In this document: piece after piece, positions 1-12,200 of the stretch
How the letters are laid out: each line of letters begins with the position of its first letter
Position numbering within the stretch: the stretch's first letter is position 1
Origin: Tubiluchus corallicola
Taxonomy: Eukaryota; Priapulida; Priapulimorpha; Priapulimorphida; Tubiluchidae
DNA length: 53,688 bases
NCBI GenBank assembly: GCA_030141605.1
Contig: JAQGDQ010001229.1
Location: 1-53,688 of the forward strand
Direction: 5' to 3'
The notes under the pieces: generated by a model
The model's database searches: none
Seen by the model: only the letters and a program-made list of their open reading frames with translations
What the model was told of the DNA's origin: nothing
Position numbers and translations under genes: made by a program

Positions 1-228
1 CTTATCTGAACAGAATACGATTGTTAGAGGCCTGGTGGCGCGGTGTGAATGTATGAAACGATCCAGTGTTTTAATCTTAAACCTTCTGCTGTTTTACGTT
101 GGCTCGTTGTTCGGGAGGTTTCTAAGAAGGAAAAGGGCAGAGCAAAAGAGGCAGCTGGAGGCGAAAGTGTCGCAGAATGAGGGAGAGAGGTATATGGGGG
201 CGTGAGGAAAGAGAAAAATGAAAGAGTG

Positions 229-231
<3 letters not shown>
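1..231. other. left flank, no gene seen
   Basis: Purine-biased sequence leading into the GA tract. I see no exon, RNA gene or transposon end. Confidence 0.6.
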
Positions 232-321
<90 letters not shown>

Positions 322-440
322 CGAGCGAGAGAGAGAGAAACACAGAGAGAGAGAGAAATACAAAGAGAGAGAGAGAGCGAGTGAGAGAGAGAGAGAGGCG
401 AGAGAGAGAGAGAGGCGAGAGAAAAAGAGATAGAGATAGG

Positions 441-506
<66 letters not shown>

Positions 507-556
507 GAGAGGGGAGAGAGAGAGAGAGAGAGAGGGGGGGGAGAGAGAGGGGGGGA

Positions 557-601
<45 letters not shown>

Positions 602-602
602 G
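232..602. repeat. (GA)n purine tract, about 370 bp
   Basis: Nearly pure GA dinucleotides on the + strand with short interruptions and several G runs. The Ser/Leu and Arg/Glu reading frames through it are by-products of the repeat. Uninterrupted mirror-symmetric polypurine tracts can form triplex (H-DNA) structures. Confidence 0.97.
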
Positions 603-3600
603 ATGATGAGTATGCCTGATGATGCTGATATAGCGGTGATGGTGATAAGACTTCTGGAAAAATTCTAAGAGAGAGCAAAGGCAGAGTAACAAAACCAGGA
701 AGATTCCTGGGTTAGGGAAAGAGTAAGAAAAGGCGGAGAAAGAAACAGAAAAAGTGGGAAAGAATAATGCTGCGAGTGATTCATCATTGTGACAACAGAT
801 GCTCTACTTTCCCAGCCTCATTAATGATTTTTCCAATTAGGTTAAGATTTTCCGTTTCATTAATAATTGACTTGAACGACCGGCTGGCGAGCCTCTCTCC
901 CAGACAAGATCATACATAAGACTTTTTTTACGTAATTATCACCATCCGTCCAGCTATTACTTGTGTCAATAACTAGTCGATACATTGCTCTTTGTCTGCT
1001 GCCTTGTTATCTTAACGAAAGTTTCCCCTATTGCCGTAATGAGCTTTAACGTTATAATTTTCAAAGTGGGATGTTCTGGGTCAAAAGTCGCACAAATTCT
1101 TAGCTCGTTAGAGAGTGAAACGATTAATAAATGATAATAATATTGATTAATTACTTGTACTTGTTTATTTTCCCATATCAAAGGCGCTGCCAAAGAATCA
1201 TCAAATTCTGCTAATCTTCAATGCCTTCGTCTTTTTTACTTTTTGCAACATTTTTTTGTAAAAAATGGTAATTTAAGTGATTTCACGTGGCCTAATTGTG
1301 CATTTTTAGTGTTTTTTTAAAACGTTACATAATTTTTTAGTAGTTAGGTAATTTGTGGCACAAGCCGCCCGCTCCTTGGCATTGAACTGCACGTTTTTTA
1401 AATATTCGACAGTTATGCATTAGCAGTTTTGTTAATTAGGACTTGTGTACGCATGGATGATTACTTTACCTTGATGTATTATTGGCAGACTCAAACGAGA
1501 TGTAGCTAAACCGTTGTGATCATTCCTGTTTATAGTTTGCCTAGCCGATTAAAAAAAAACTTGGAAATTATAACATTTATAATTAGACATGCTCAGTAAA
1601 TGCTAAGGGATAACTACTGATCAATACGAATAGTGCTAACAAGAAATTTCACACGTGAAAAACATTACAAAACACGTTCATCTTTTGTACATCACAGGGG
1701 TGCATGGTAGTTGACAGTGCCAGCTGGTATTTTAATACAGCTTACAGTGGGTACTTTAATACGTGTATTTCTTTGGCTGCAGATTAATCTAGTTACCAAT
1801 TGCGAGTAAATGCTAGTGCTAAAACTGTAAATATTCATAGTGAATCGTAAAACTGAAGCAGAAAGAACGACATATTTTATAATTTTAAAACCGTTATGAA
1901 ATTCAAAAAAACTTCAAAAATTTTTGACGTTTCATTTGCACCCCCAGTATGATATCATGGTTTATTGTCTACCGCGTATTGGTTATTGTATTTTAATGTA
2001 TTTCCAATTCTTGCGTAACCATATATGAGACCTTGCAACAGACGTTTATCGTGTGTGATCTTAGCTGCTAGATACAATCTCAATCGCTAACAAAGGCGTG
2101 TTGTTATTTTATCAGACTAGCGCGCAATTTCCGCGCGCCCTCTTGTGTTGGTAATTAACTTTCACATTGTGAGCTTTTAAACGGGACGAAGTCTTACAGC
2201 AACCATTACCGTTCAATGGCGCATGTAAAATTGTTTCACAGTGCGTAGCAAGGCAGGTAGAAGCAGATGAAAAGGTTACATAATGTCACGTACAACTTTT
2301 TTCAAACGATACCTGTAGACTGTGTAGAGCACAGTGCCTAGGTTCTTTTAAGTAACCGAAATAGTTTCTTACTTCGTCGTCTGGTGCTCCCCCTCCCCCA
2401 CTAGTTACCCGCTTGATGGCGCGCTGAATGGACTACTCAAATGGAAAGAAGATTAGTTCCCAATCGTTTGTTCTTTTGTGCTGCTAAATCAGTTGTTCCC
2501 TCAGAAACAGTTGTACTCAAACAAAGACAGATCACAGCTGATCCTACTCTTGTAGTGTTTTCGATTTTCAGTATTCTAGGGCCTTACAGATTTTCGGAGC
2601 TTATTTTACCAGCAGCACGTAGATGTGTCTGTCAATGGTGATTTCCTGCAATAACTAGACTCTTTTACAAAAAACTACTTATTGTATAACATGTCTTTTT
2701 ACACAAACCTGTTGTACAGACACTTGTAATGTAATTTACGACAGTGTTAGACAATTACAAATTAAATGTAAAAAAACAAACTTTTTTCGTTCATATAAAT
2801 TCCGTTTTTTATTCTTTATCGTGAGTTTTTAAAATTATCGATTACCTCAATATCTGTTCATATATTTAGGTTACAACTTTATTCGTTTGGTTATACATAG
2901 CTTCCTCTGTTATCTCGCTAAAACTTCTTAGAAGTATTACATAGGTGCTAAATTATTTGCGGCATCTGAATTTGCACCTGAAACTTAAAATGGGTGAAGC
3001 TTGAAAAATAGCCCCCCCCCCCTCCGAGACACAAAAAAGAAGCAATTATCATTAAAAATGTCGTTAATTTTAGAAAATTAAACTGTTCAAATGAGTAACT
3101 GTGAAAAACTCGAAGAGATACAAAAGTATCTAGGACTGGATTCGAATGTGGGCGATGGTTCATTAGTTCCATTGATTTAGTACATGTCAGATGTGGCATG
3201 ATGAAGCAATCATAAAGTATGAATGCAGTAGTAATCAAGCGTCCCAGTTCGGGTCCACACTGACCTGTAATGACCAACAACTCTTCGAACGGTCACTCAT
3301 CCGTCTAATATATGTGCAGTGATTTCCCTTTGGGCACTGTCTGGTATAATATATGGGCAGTATGGTTGCCTAGTTGTTCCATAATTAATCACGTGAAATG
3401 GACCATGCATCGCGGTCATTGCTCAATAAATACTGGGGAACAACTTACAACTGCATCCAGTAATTACTTGTGGGATTGGAGGACAGGACTGTTGGGAAAT
3501 AGTGCTGTAATGAAGTTGTTGCAGAGGCTTCATTTACAGCCTTGATGCTTGTAATTGCAATGTTTTGGTTTCCTCTGTTTCATCAATCTTTTTTCTTCTA

Positions 3601-4039
3601 AAGATCAGTTCTGGCGGTTTAAGGAATTCGGTCATTTAAGCGACCTTCCATATTATTGGGTACTCTACGTTCTTCAGGTCCATAGTAACAGAAGACAACC
3701 CAGATTTCTGTGGAAAAACGAAAAAGGCGGATGTTATTTTGAAAAGTGCCTTGCTGTAGCTACCGGTTTTTCGCTCATCTAAAAACTGTAATTTGTAACT
3801 GCAAGGTTGTGAATTTGTTAGCTTTCGTAAGAATTCGTTTTGGAATTTCACACGCTATGGGCCCGATTTATCAATGATCTTACGGATGCTTTTGTTCGTA
3901 AGGTCATTCCAACGAAGGATCGTAGAACGAAGCTTCCTAACTTACGAACTTCGTAAATTTTTGGTTAAGATCGTTTTACAAATAATCTTGTGAACACAAT
4001 GATAAATCTAATTCATTTGGTACGTACGTCTGTAGGGCA
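603..4039. other. non-coding stretch, no exon identified
   Basis: AT-rich sequence with short open frames that lack splice-site support or any recognisable protein motif. A small GC-rich island at about 2119-2143 contains TTTCCGCGCG, which resembles an E2F site. A segment at about 3860-4010 has CTTACGAA/TTCGTAAG inverted motifs and matching ATTTATCA / TGATAAAT ends, so it may be a small MITE remnant. I looked for Robo Ig1 here and did not see it. Confidence 0.5.
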
Positions 4040-5065
4040 CTCTCTTGTCCACTCGTGGGAAGACTGGAGATGTCGTGGATACTGTTGTAGCTCGTGTCCA
4101 CTTGTGGGAAGACCGGAAATGTTGTGGATACTGTTGTAGCTGAATAAACGTTTTCCACTTCCTCTAATCTCTCGTGTCCACTTGTGGGAACACTGGAAAT
4201 GTCCTGGATACTGTTGTACCTCGTGTCCACTTGTGGAAAGACTGGAGATGTCGTGGATACTGTTGTAGCTGAATAAACCTTTTCCACTTCCTCTAATCTC
4301 TCGTGTTCACTTGTGGGAAGACCGGAAATGTCGTGGATGCTGTTGTAGTCGAATAAACGTTTTCCACTTCCTCTAATCTCACGTGTCCACTTGTGGAAAG
4401 ACTGGAAATGTCGTGGATACTGTTGTAGCTGAATAAACGTTTTCCACTTCCTCTAATCTCTCTTGTCCACTTGTGGGAAGACTGGAAATGTCGTGGATAC
4501 TGTTGTAGCTGAATAAACCTTTTCCACTTCCTCTAATCTCTCTTGTCCACTTGTGGGAAGACTGGAAATGTCGTGGATACTGTTGTAGCTGAATAAACCT
4601 TTTCCACTTCCTCTAATCTCTCGTGTCCACTTGTGGGAAGACTGGAAATGTCGTGGATACTGTTGTAGCTCGTTCCACTTGTGGGAAGACCGGAAATGTC
4701 GTGGATACTGTTGTAGCTGAATAAACGTTTTCCACTTCCTCTAATCTCTCGTGTCCACTTGTGGGAAGAGTGGAAATGTCGTGGATACTGTTGTAGTTGA
4801 ATAAACGTTCTCCACTTCCTCTAATCTCTCTTGTCCACTTGTGGGAAGACTGGAAATGTCGTGGATACTGTTGTAGTTGAATAAACGTTTTCCACTTCCT
4901 CTAATCTCTCTTGTCCACTTGTGGGAAGACTGGAAATGTCGTGGATACTGTTGTAGCTGAATAAACCTTTTCCACTTCCTCTAATCTCTCGTGTCCACTT
5001 GTGGGAAGACTGGAAATGTCGTGGATACTGTTGTAGCTGAATAAACGTTTTCCACTTCCTCTAAT
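4040..5065. repeat. 80-bp minisatellite
   Basis: Tandem units of about 80 bp run from TCTTGTCCACTTGTGGG through TGTCGTGGATACTGTTG to CCACTTCCTCTAATC, about 13-14 copies. Some units are shortened (about 50 bp) by loss of the GAATAAACGTTTTCC part. The spacing of 80 is read from the unit starts at 4461, 4541 and 4621. Confidence 0.95.
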
Positions 5066-7749
5066 TTTGTCTCCTGGCAACGATCTCAACTTCTCGGATG
5101 AGATAATTGAATTTAATATCTTAAGCTTGCTATCCGTTCTCATCACGATTGCCTGTGAACTGGAGAGTAGGTCGTAGCTTAATCATAGATCAAATGGCTT
5201 CCGCTTACTCTTGTTGTAGTTAAGCAGAATGGGTCAACTCCTAATCATTCGATCAGAATTGGATTCATGGTGTTATTTATAGTCGTCATCCCTATCGACC
5301 AGTGAAGCTGTGAGTGGGTCAATTTTATCTCAGATCATGCAGTCAACACTTACCAGGCTCTTATTTTTCTAGCCAGTATTATGATACTGATATGCATATG
5401 GCTTCGAAGGAACTGTTCGTCGGTTGTTGATTTAAACACGGAAAATGATCTCGTTGTTTGCAATTTTTCTTAGTTTTTATCTTAACTCGCTTCCAAACAT
5501 TTTGTTCTGCATAATTTTTTGTTTCGGGTGTAAGGGTGTTCCTAAGTAAATGTGAACGAGTTGATGTAAAACACTGAGAAGGCTTTTGAAGAAACATAAC
5601 TTAATTTATTTAAAAGATAATAGCCTCTCAACAACAACTAGGACATATTAAATCTAACGAATTAACTTCTTCTTGGCTACCAAAGTTTGTAAAGGCAAAT
5701 AGTTCAGCTAAAAGCTACTCTGCAATCAAATTTAGATGGTGTATGAAAGAATGTAAAGTGTGACAAAGATATTGTTGCAATATTGGCACTCGATTTGCTA
5801 CAGGCAAACATTTAACTTTACAGCTAAAACGATGTAATGCTTTTATGTGCATAATCATGTACATATGTACACATGTGCATGTTCTTTGTACATGTATTTC
5901 ACTTGTTTTGCCGGTGTATTGGACGAATCTTTCTTTAACAAGTCAGATTGTTGTCATATTACGCTGATTACTAGGCTTTGATGGATTCCTTTAAGCTTGT
6001 GTGTGTTAGTTCTGAGGGAGCATAAGTTTCCTCTTAAGAAGCAACTGCAATTTCAGTTAAGGATGATTGAATGCATGAACTGCATATAAAGCACTACAGT
6101 AGATTCAAAAAGGCCGGTATTTCTACTACAGTTAGTTTACTATTTCTGAAGTTATAACTGCTATAATGATCTTATTCCCCCTAAAGTTCGCAACCTCAAA
6201 GTTAAGCACGCTTCTTTTCCTTCGGTCAGCACCGTGGACCATTTGGTTATGGAATGTAGCAAGTTTTTACAGAAAAGATTATGTAAGGTACCCGGAACAA
6301 GGTTTACCTGTACAAAATGTCGAACTGTGTAAGTTCTTCTAGTATGTGATGAGCTTGGGGCCTTTGAGTTTCCAGTCGCTACGTGGGTAGTTCTGATTCT
6401 ATTGCTTCTACGTGGGTAGCTGATTCTATTGACATTTCTTACGTCTTGTCGTCTTAAATTACGCCTCCTTGTAATCCAACTACCTTATAATCACTTTGAA
6501 GTGATGTTCTTTGAAGTATTTAGGAAGCATCCCTTTCTACAAATGATTACCAGCGCCTCCCTCTCCCCTCATTCAAAGGAACTGTCCAGTGCTGAGTTGG
6601 CTTCATTTCATCTTCATTCTGAGAATGGGTCAAGACCTAATCAGAGGTCATTTCGGCTTCATGCTGCAAAGTTACTCCAGCGTAAACGCTTTCCAACCAA
6701 TTTACAGCGAGTAAACACGGTTTTTCTAATTTATCTGGTCTGCGTGGGCGGCGCTGGGAACAGGAGTAACCCATTAAAATGGTGCATGAGCTAAACTCAG
6801 TTGTGTACGCCCTTATTGCTCCTCTGCTATGGCTTCGAGAACTCAACTGAATCTTGAACGTCATTTCTTACTGATACTTACATAATTCTACACAACGTTT
6901 TCCCATTATGTATTGAGCTGCCCTCCAGAAATGGACACGTCTTAGTTTAGGCGCCATCGCGTCGAGGTGACTGGCTTCTTTCTGTTATCATAGGAAATAT
7001 TTCCATTTGCAAATGTAACCACAGCGGGTTATTCTACTCTTTGGTATCTGATTAGGTTGAAATGCAGGCTCCAGCGTGTCCGTCTGTGCACGTCTGTCCA
7101 TTACTGTGTTCACATCAAACTACTAACTTTTCTTGAACTAGATAAATTGGCTCCATTTTAAAATAAATTCTCATCATGAATACCTTAGAAAGTGTCTAAC
7201 ATCAGGAAAAATAGATTAAATAATTTCAAGCTTTGAGACTTTAGTGTTTTAAGCAGACCAACCAGTAGATTGTAACTCTCGCTGTCTAAAACCTTTATAT
7301 TCTCCAAAGAGTAATTTATACGTCGTAAACTAACTGCAGTGCCTAATCAAAAGAGGCAATAAAATGCTTTTTGATTCTGATTTTTATAGATGGCGTTCGT
7401 ACGTTGCGAGGGTGCTTTGTAATGTGAAAGGAAACCAAACTGATTCCTACGACGTTTGTTTCAGTTTTTATCATTTGTTTCTTTTTCAAAACAAGATAAC
7501 CGTTTTGCGTTTCGTAACAAATTTTATCATTGCTTCGCATCTGATTCCCCTTCTATGGTAGAGCCCTTTTCTGCTTCGCCATTTTCAAATTCAACAGAAC
7601 TGCTGCCTGCGGAAAATTCTTAATGAGTTTCTTTGTGTCCGTCCGAACTCGTTGTCTTTGGGAAAAAATTCGCTGCATAATTTCTTTAATATCTTTGAGC
7701 AAGCAGCGAACGGGTTGAGCAAAGTTCGTGCTGTTATGTTGCAGAAACT
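5066..7749. other. non-coding stretch, no exon identified
   Basis: AT-rich sequence with a short direct duplication (TACGTGGGTAG.TGATTCTATTG at about 6380-6430). The open frames at 6429-6794 and 7364-7561 show no domain and no splice context. No RNA gene was recognised. Confidence 0.5.
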
Positions 7750-9262
7750 GTTTATAAGCATTTGCAAGATGGACATCTAGGAGTGTTCAACGTTGTTTTC
7801 ATACTATTTACAAGCATTTGCAAGATGGACATCTAGGAGTGTTCAACGTTGTTTTCATACTATTTAGGAGCATTTGCAAGATGGACATCTAGGAGTGTTC
7901 AACGTTGTTTTCATACTATTTACAAGCATTTGCAAGATGGACATCTAGGAGTGTTCAACGTTGTTTTCATACTATTTACAAGCATTTGCAAGATGGACAT
8001 CTAGGAGTGTTCAACGTTGTTTTCATACTATTTACGAGCATTTGCAAGATGGACATCTAGGAGTGTTCAACGTTGTTTTCATACTATTTACAAGCATTTG
8101 CAAGATGGACATCTAGGAGTGTTCAACGTTGTTTTCATACTATTTACGAGCATTTGCAAGATGGACATCTAGGAGTGTTCAACGTTGTTTTCATACTATT
8201 TACAAGCATTTGCAAGATGGACATCTAGGAGTGTTCAACGTTGTTTTCATACTATTTACAAGCATTTGCAAGATGGACATCTAGGAGTGTTCAATGTTTT
8301 CATACTATTTACGAGCATTTGCAAGATGGACATCTAGGAGTGTTCAACGTTGTTTTCATACTATTTACGAGCATTTGCAAGATGGACATCTAGGAGTGTT
8401 CAACGTTGTTTTCATACTATTTACAAGCATTTGCAAGATGGACATCTAGGAGTGTTCAATGTTGTTTTCATACTATTTACGAGCATTTGCAAGATGGACA
8501 TCTAGGAGTGTTCAACGTTGTTTTCATACTATTTACGAGCATTTGCAAGATGGACATCTAGGAGTGTTCAACGTTGTTTTCATACTATTTACAAGCATTT
8601 GCAAGATGGACATCTAGGAGTGTTCAACGTTGTTTTCATACTATTTACGAGCATTTGCAAGATGGACATCTAGGAGTGTTCAACGTTGTTTTCATACTAT
8701 TTACAAGCATTTGCAAGATGGACATCTAGGAGTGTTCAACGTTGTTTTCATACTATTTACGAGCATTTGCAAGATGGACATCTAGGAGTGTTCAACGTTG
8801 TTTTCATACTATTTACAAGCATTTGCAAGATGGACATCTAGGAGTGTTCAACGTTGTTTTCATACTATTTACGAGCATTTGCAAGATGGACATCTAGGAG
8901 TGTTCAACGTTGTTTTCATACTATTTACAAGCATTTGCAAGATGGACATCTAGGAGTGTTCAACGTTGTTTTCATACTATTTACGAGCATTTGCAAGATG
9001 GACATCTAGGAGTGTTCAACGTTGTTTTCATACTATTTACAAGCATTTGCAAGATGGACATCTAGGAGTGTTCAACGTTGTTTTCATACTATTTAGGAGC
9101 ATTTGCAAGATGGACATCTAGGAGTGTTCAACGTTGTTTTCATACTATTTACAAGCATTTGCAAGATGGACATCTAGGAGTGTTCAACGTTGTTTTCATA
9201 CTATTTACAAGCATTTGCAAGATGGACATCTAGGAGTGTTCAACGTTGTTTTCATACTATTT
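7750..9262. repeat. 56-bp minisatellite, about 27 copies
   Basis: Extremely uniform 56-bp units (GCATTTGCAAGATGGACATC, TAGGAGTGTTCAACGTTG, TTTTCATACTATTTAC). Units differ almost only at one site (ACAAG, ACGAG or AGGAG before GCATTT) and often alternate, giving a partial 112-bp higher-order unit. One unit near 8291 has lost three bases (TTCAATGTTTTC). Confidence 0.98.
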
Positions 9263-12200
9263 TTGTCCATACATCAATGAAGTCGTCTGTTTTACGAGGA
9301 TCCAGAAGCACTCTTTTGAACTGCTTAGGAACTCCTGGGAGGGGGGGTTAGTTATTGAAAATTTGACCTTTTATAAAAAGGCAATTACGCAAAATGAGTG
9401 TTCAAATTCATTTATTATTTATTATTTATTATTTATTAGGCACAATAATTAAATACATACATTATATACATGAGTAAAAAGTAATCAGTGAATATATATA
9501 TAGTCATGATCAATATGAAGGTTGTGCCTATCACTGTGTACCATGGATGACAGCAAGAACTAAATCCTCAAACAGGTTACTGTCTGTCGTGCATCCAGTA
9601 GTAGGCACATAGAACTAAAAAAATTACATCGTAAGAAATTACATAAAATATTCAAGGCAAATTACTTAGTTTTCATGATTTGAAAGGTTCTTTCAAATCA
9701 TGGCTATTGGCCGGAGTCGAACTGTTTTCGTTTATTTGATGTAAGAGGTTATTTAAAAACGCTTTAAGGACTGGTCTAAAATGTGATCTTTGGGGAAAAC
9801 CTGCAAAAAATGCCTTGTAAGTAATATGTCATGTATAGATACTCTAGAATCTTAACAATTAAAATTAGCTTATCAGAGTTAAATTAGCCATTGAATTTAA
9901 GGCACTATGGCGTTTTGGGGCTCGTGCGGTGGTGAAAATTCAACTATTGCGAAAACAATCAGTTGTAACCTGCAAATGTCGTTTACAATGAATTTCACAC
10001 AGAATAGCAAAGTTAATAATAATAATAATAATAATAAACTTTTTATTTATTTTATTTATCTTGTAACACACGCACAGTTATAATACAATTAATTTGGAAA
10101 CAAAAATGTGAAGAAAGGGCAACGAAAGACCAATTGGTCATCTAGTCAGCTGCCCTTTGGTTAGTGATGAACATTTTTATAAGCGCTATGCTACAGCGTA
10201 TTAGTGTTAGTACTGCTTATAATAAAAATTTAATTGTTACGAATGACATTAAATTGATATGCTTATAACGTGTTAGTACAATTCATACACAGTAATAATA
10301 AGTGCATAATAAAAAAAATCAAACTGAAAATAACTGAAATAAAACTGAACTGAAATAAGAACTGAAATAAAAATCTGACAACAGAAACATAATAACAATG
10401 GCAACTGAAATATACTTAATAACACAAGCATAATTCTTAGACATAAGCAAGAAGATAAATATCTTTCACTGCAGCTCAGTACTTTACTGTAAACGAATAC
10501 GAACATGTGTAAGCATCCGACATGCACGAGACGATTCCTGTCCTGCGCATGCGTAATGTAAATATTTATCTCCTGTTAGTTGAAGCTTTATTCTGAGCGA
10601 TTTATTTAATAAGCATTTTATTACTTCGCATACAGGCTTAGTGCAGTAAATAAATTGAACTTGAATAGAAAAAAACGTGTCGTCTTGACATAGCGTCATT
10701 TGATTCTGGGGAAATCTGAACAATGAGCGTAGCATCTGCGATGATCTAATCATTTGTAGCCTCAGCTTGGCTCTCGTGAAAATGAGTACCCTAGCTATTG
10801 TCGCATGTACATTAGCTACCCGAGGTTTTGTTTGCATTACAAACACACATCACGTGACCTATATAGCCCTCCATTCATGAAAATTTCCCTTCTGCATGTG
10901 TGGCTCTGTGGGGTATGATTCATGTGATTCATGAACGTCAGTATTTTATGGACCATTGTTTTATTACTCTCATTAAAAGTTCATTAACGTTCTGTCGCAT
11001 TAATTGGCTTTGGAAGCGAAACGCAGCGCGTCTTTCTGAGCTTCTGACGGTTCAGAATGATTATTTAACAGCTGCAGAAGCATTTCTAGCTAATACACAG
11101 CTAATAAGCGTTTTTAGCTGTGTGATTTTGCAGGAAGTTCCGGTTTCGAGTTGGTGCGCTGCTAGTTTCTTAGGCGTGAGTAGTGAGTCAGCTATGCTCG
11201 CTGTCCAAGGAGATAAATCTGCAACACGCGAAACTTCTGTGCATGCATGACTCAGTTTGTAACCCATAAACACCTTCAAACGACGACATCAAGCGTCGCC
11301 GACTCTATGGCTTCCGTGGCTGCATCTGCATAATTATTAGACTTGCCCTGAAGGTTCTTTCAGCATCTGTAACTTCATGCAACTTCTCAATCATGGCTTC
11401 CAAAGTAATCCGTAATCATATTTTTCCAATATAGATATCTTTGTATCCCATTTGATTCCAGCCATACACTGACATTTATTGTCACACAGTCACACTGTCA
11501 CAACAGCTACGAATCCATGCCAGTAGTAGTCATATAACCTACACTGTCACACTGTCATATAACCTACTTGACAATATGAGACTGCATCTGTTGTCTAGAG
11601 TATATCTAAAAATCATCATTATGTCTTTCAACCTGTATTACAAAATCATTATAGCTTACAGTAAATCGTAACATCGTGCCGAAAGGTGATAAGCATAAAT
11701 ACAATTTGGATATTTATTTATTTTCAACCTTAAGTCTCTAAGGTTGTAAGTGTAGTCTGGCGTAATTTTACTAAATCATAACAATAACTTTAACGTACAA
11801 GCCAGACACTTATTGCTAATTAATATGACAAAGCGATTATTGTATTATTTCATGTTATTGTTGCTTCACCATACTTTCCAACCAGCTGTTATATCCACCA
11901 ACTCATCGTGCATCATTTACGCTAGTACATTCCACGTAGTGTCATTATATATAATATATATCGCTCCGCTTTCCTTTGGACTACACCAGGGAGGAAGAGA
12001 GGGGGTTACTGCGGTCTGGGCGACTCAGGATCTCCATACACCTTGCCCAGGCGTGCGCCCTGGAGACGTTCAAGGATCGGACTATCTTGGCGCATATTCC
12101 ATTGTCTTCCGAGACAGAAGGATGCCAACAACAATATATATATACATATGTATATCGCAGACTTTAATTGTAGTATTTATTTGTAAGGATGAGGAATGAA

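Noticed and set aside
24-692. Long Ser/Leu and Arg/Glu open frames on both strands
   Set aside because: They are simply the (GA)n tract translated; no start context, splice sites or domains.
7750-9262. Regular array resembling a CRISPR locus
   Set aside because: Units are head-to-tail identical with no unique spacers and the genome is eukaryotic; it is a minisatellite.
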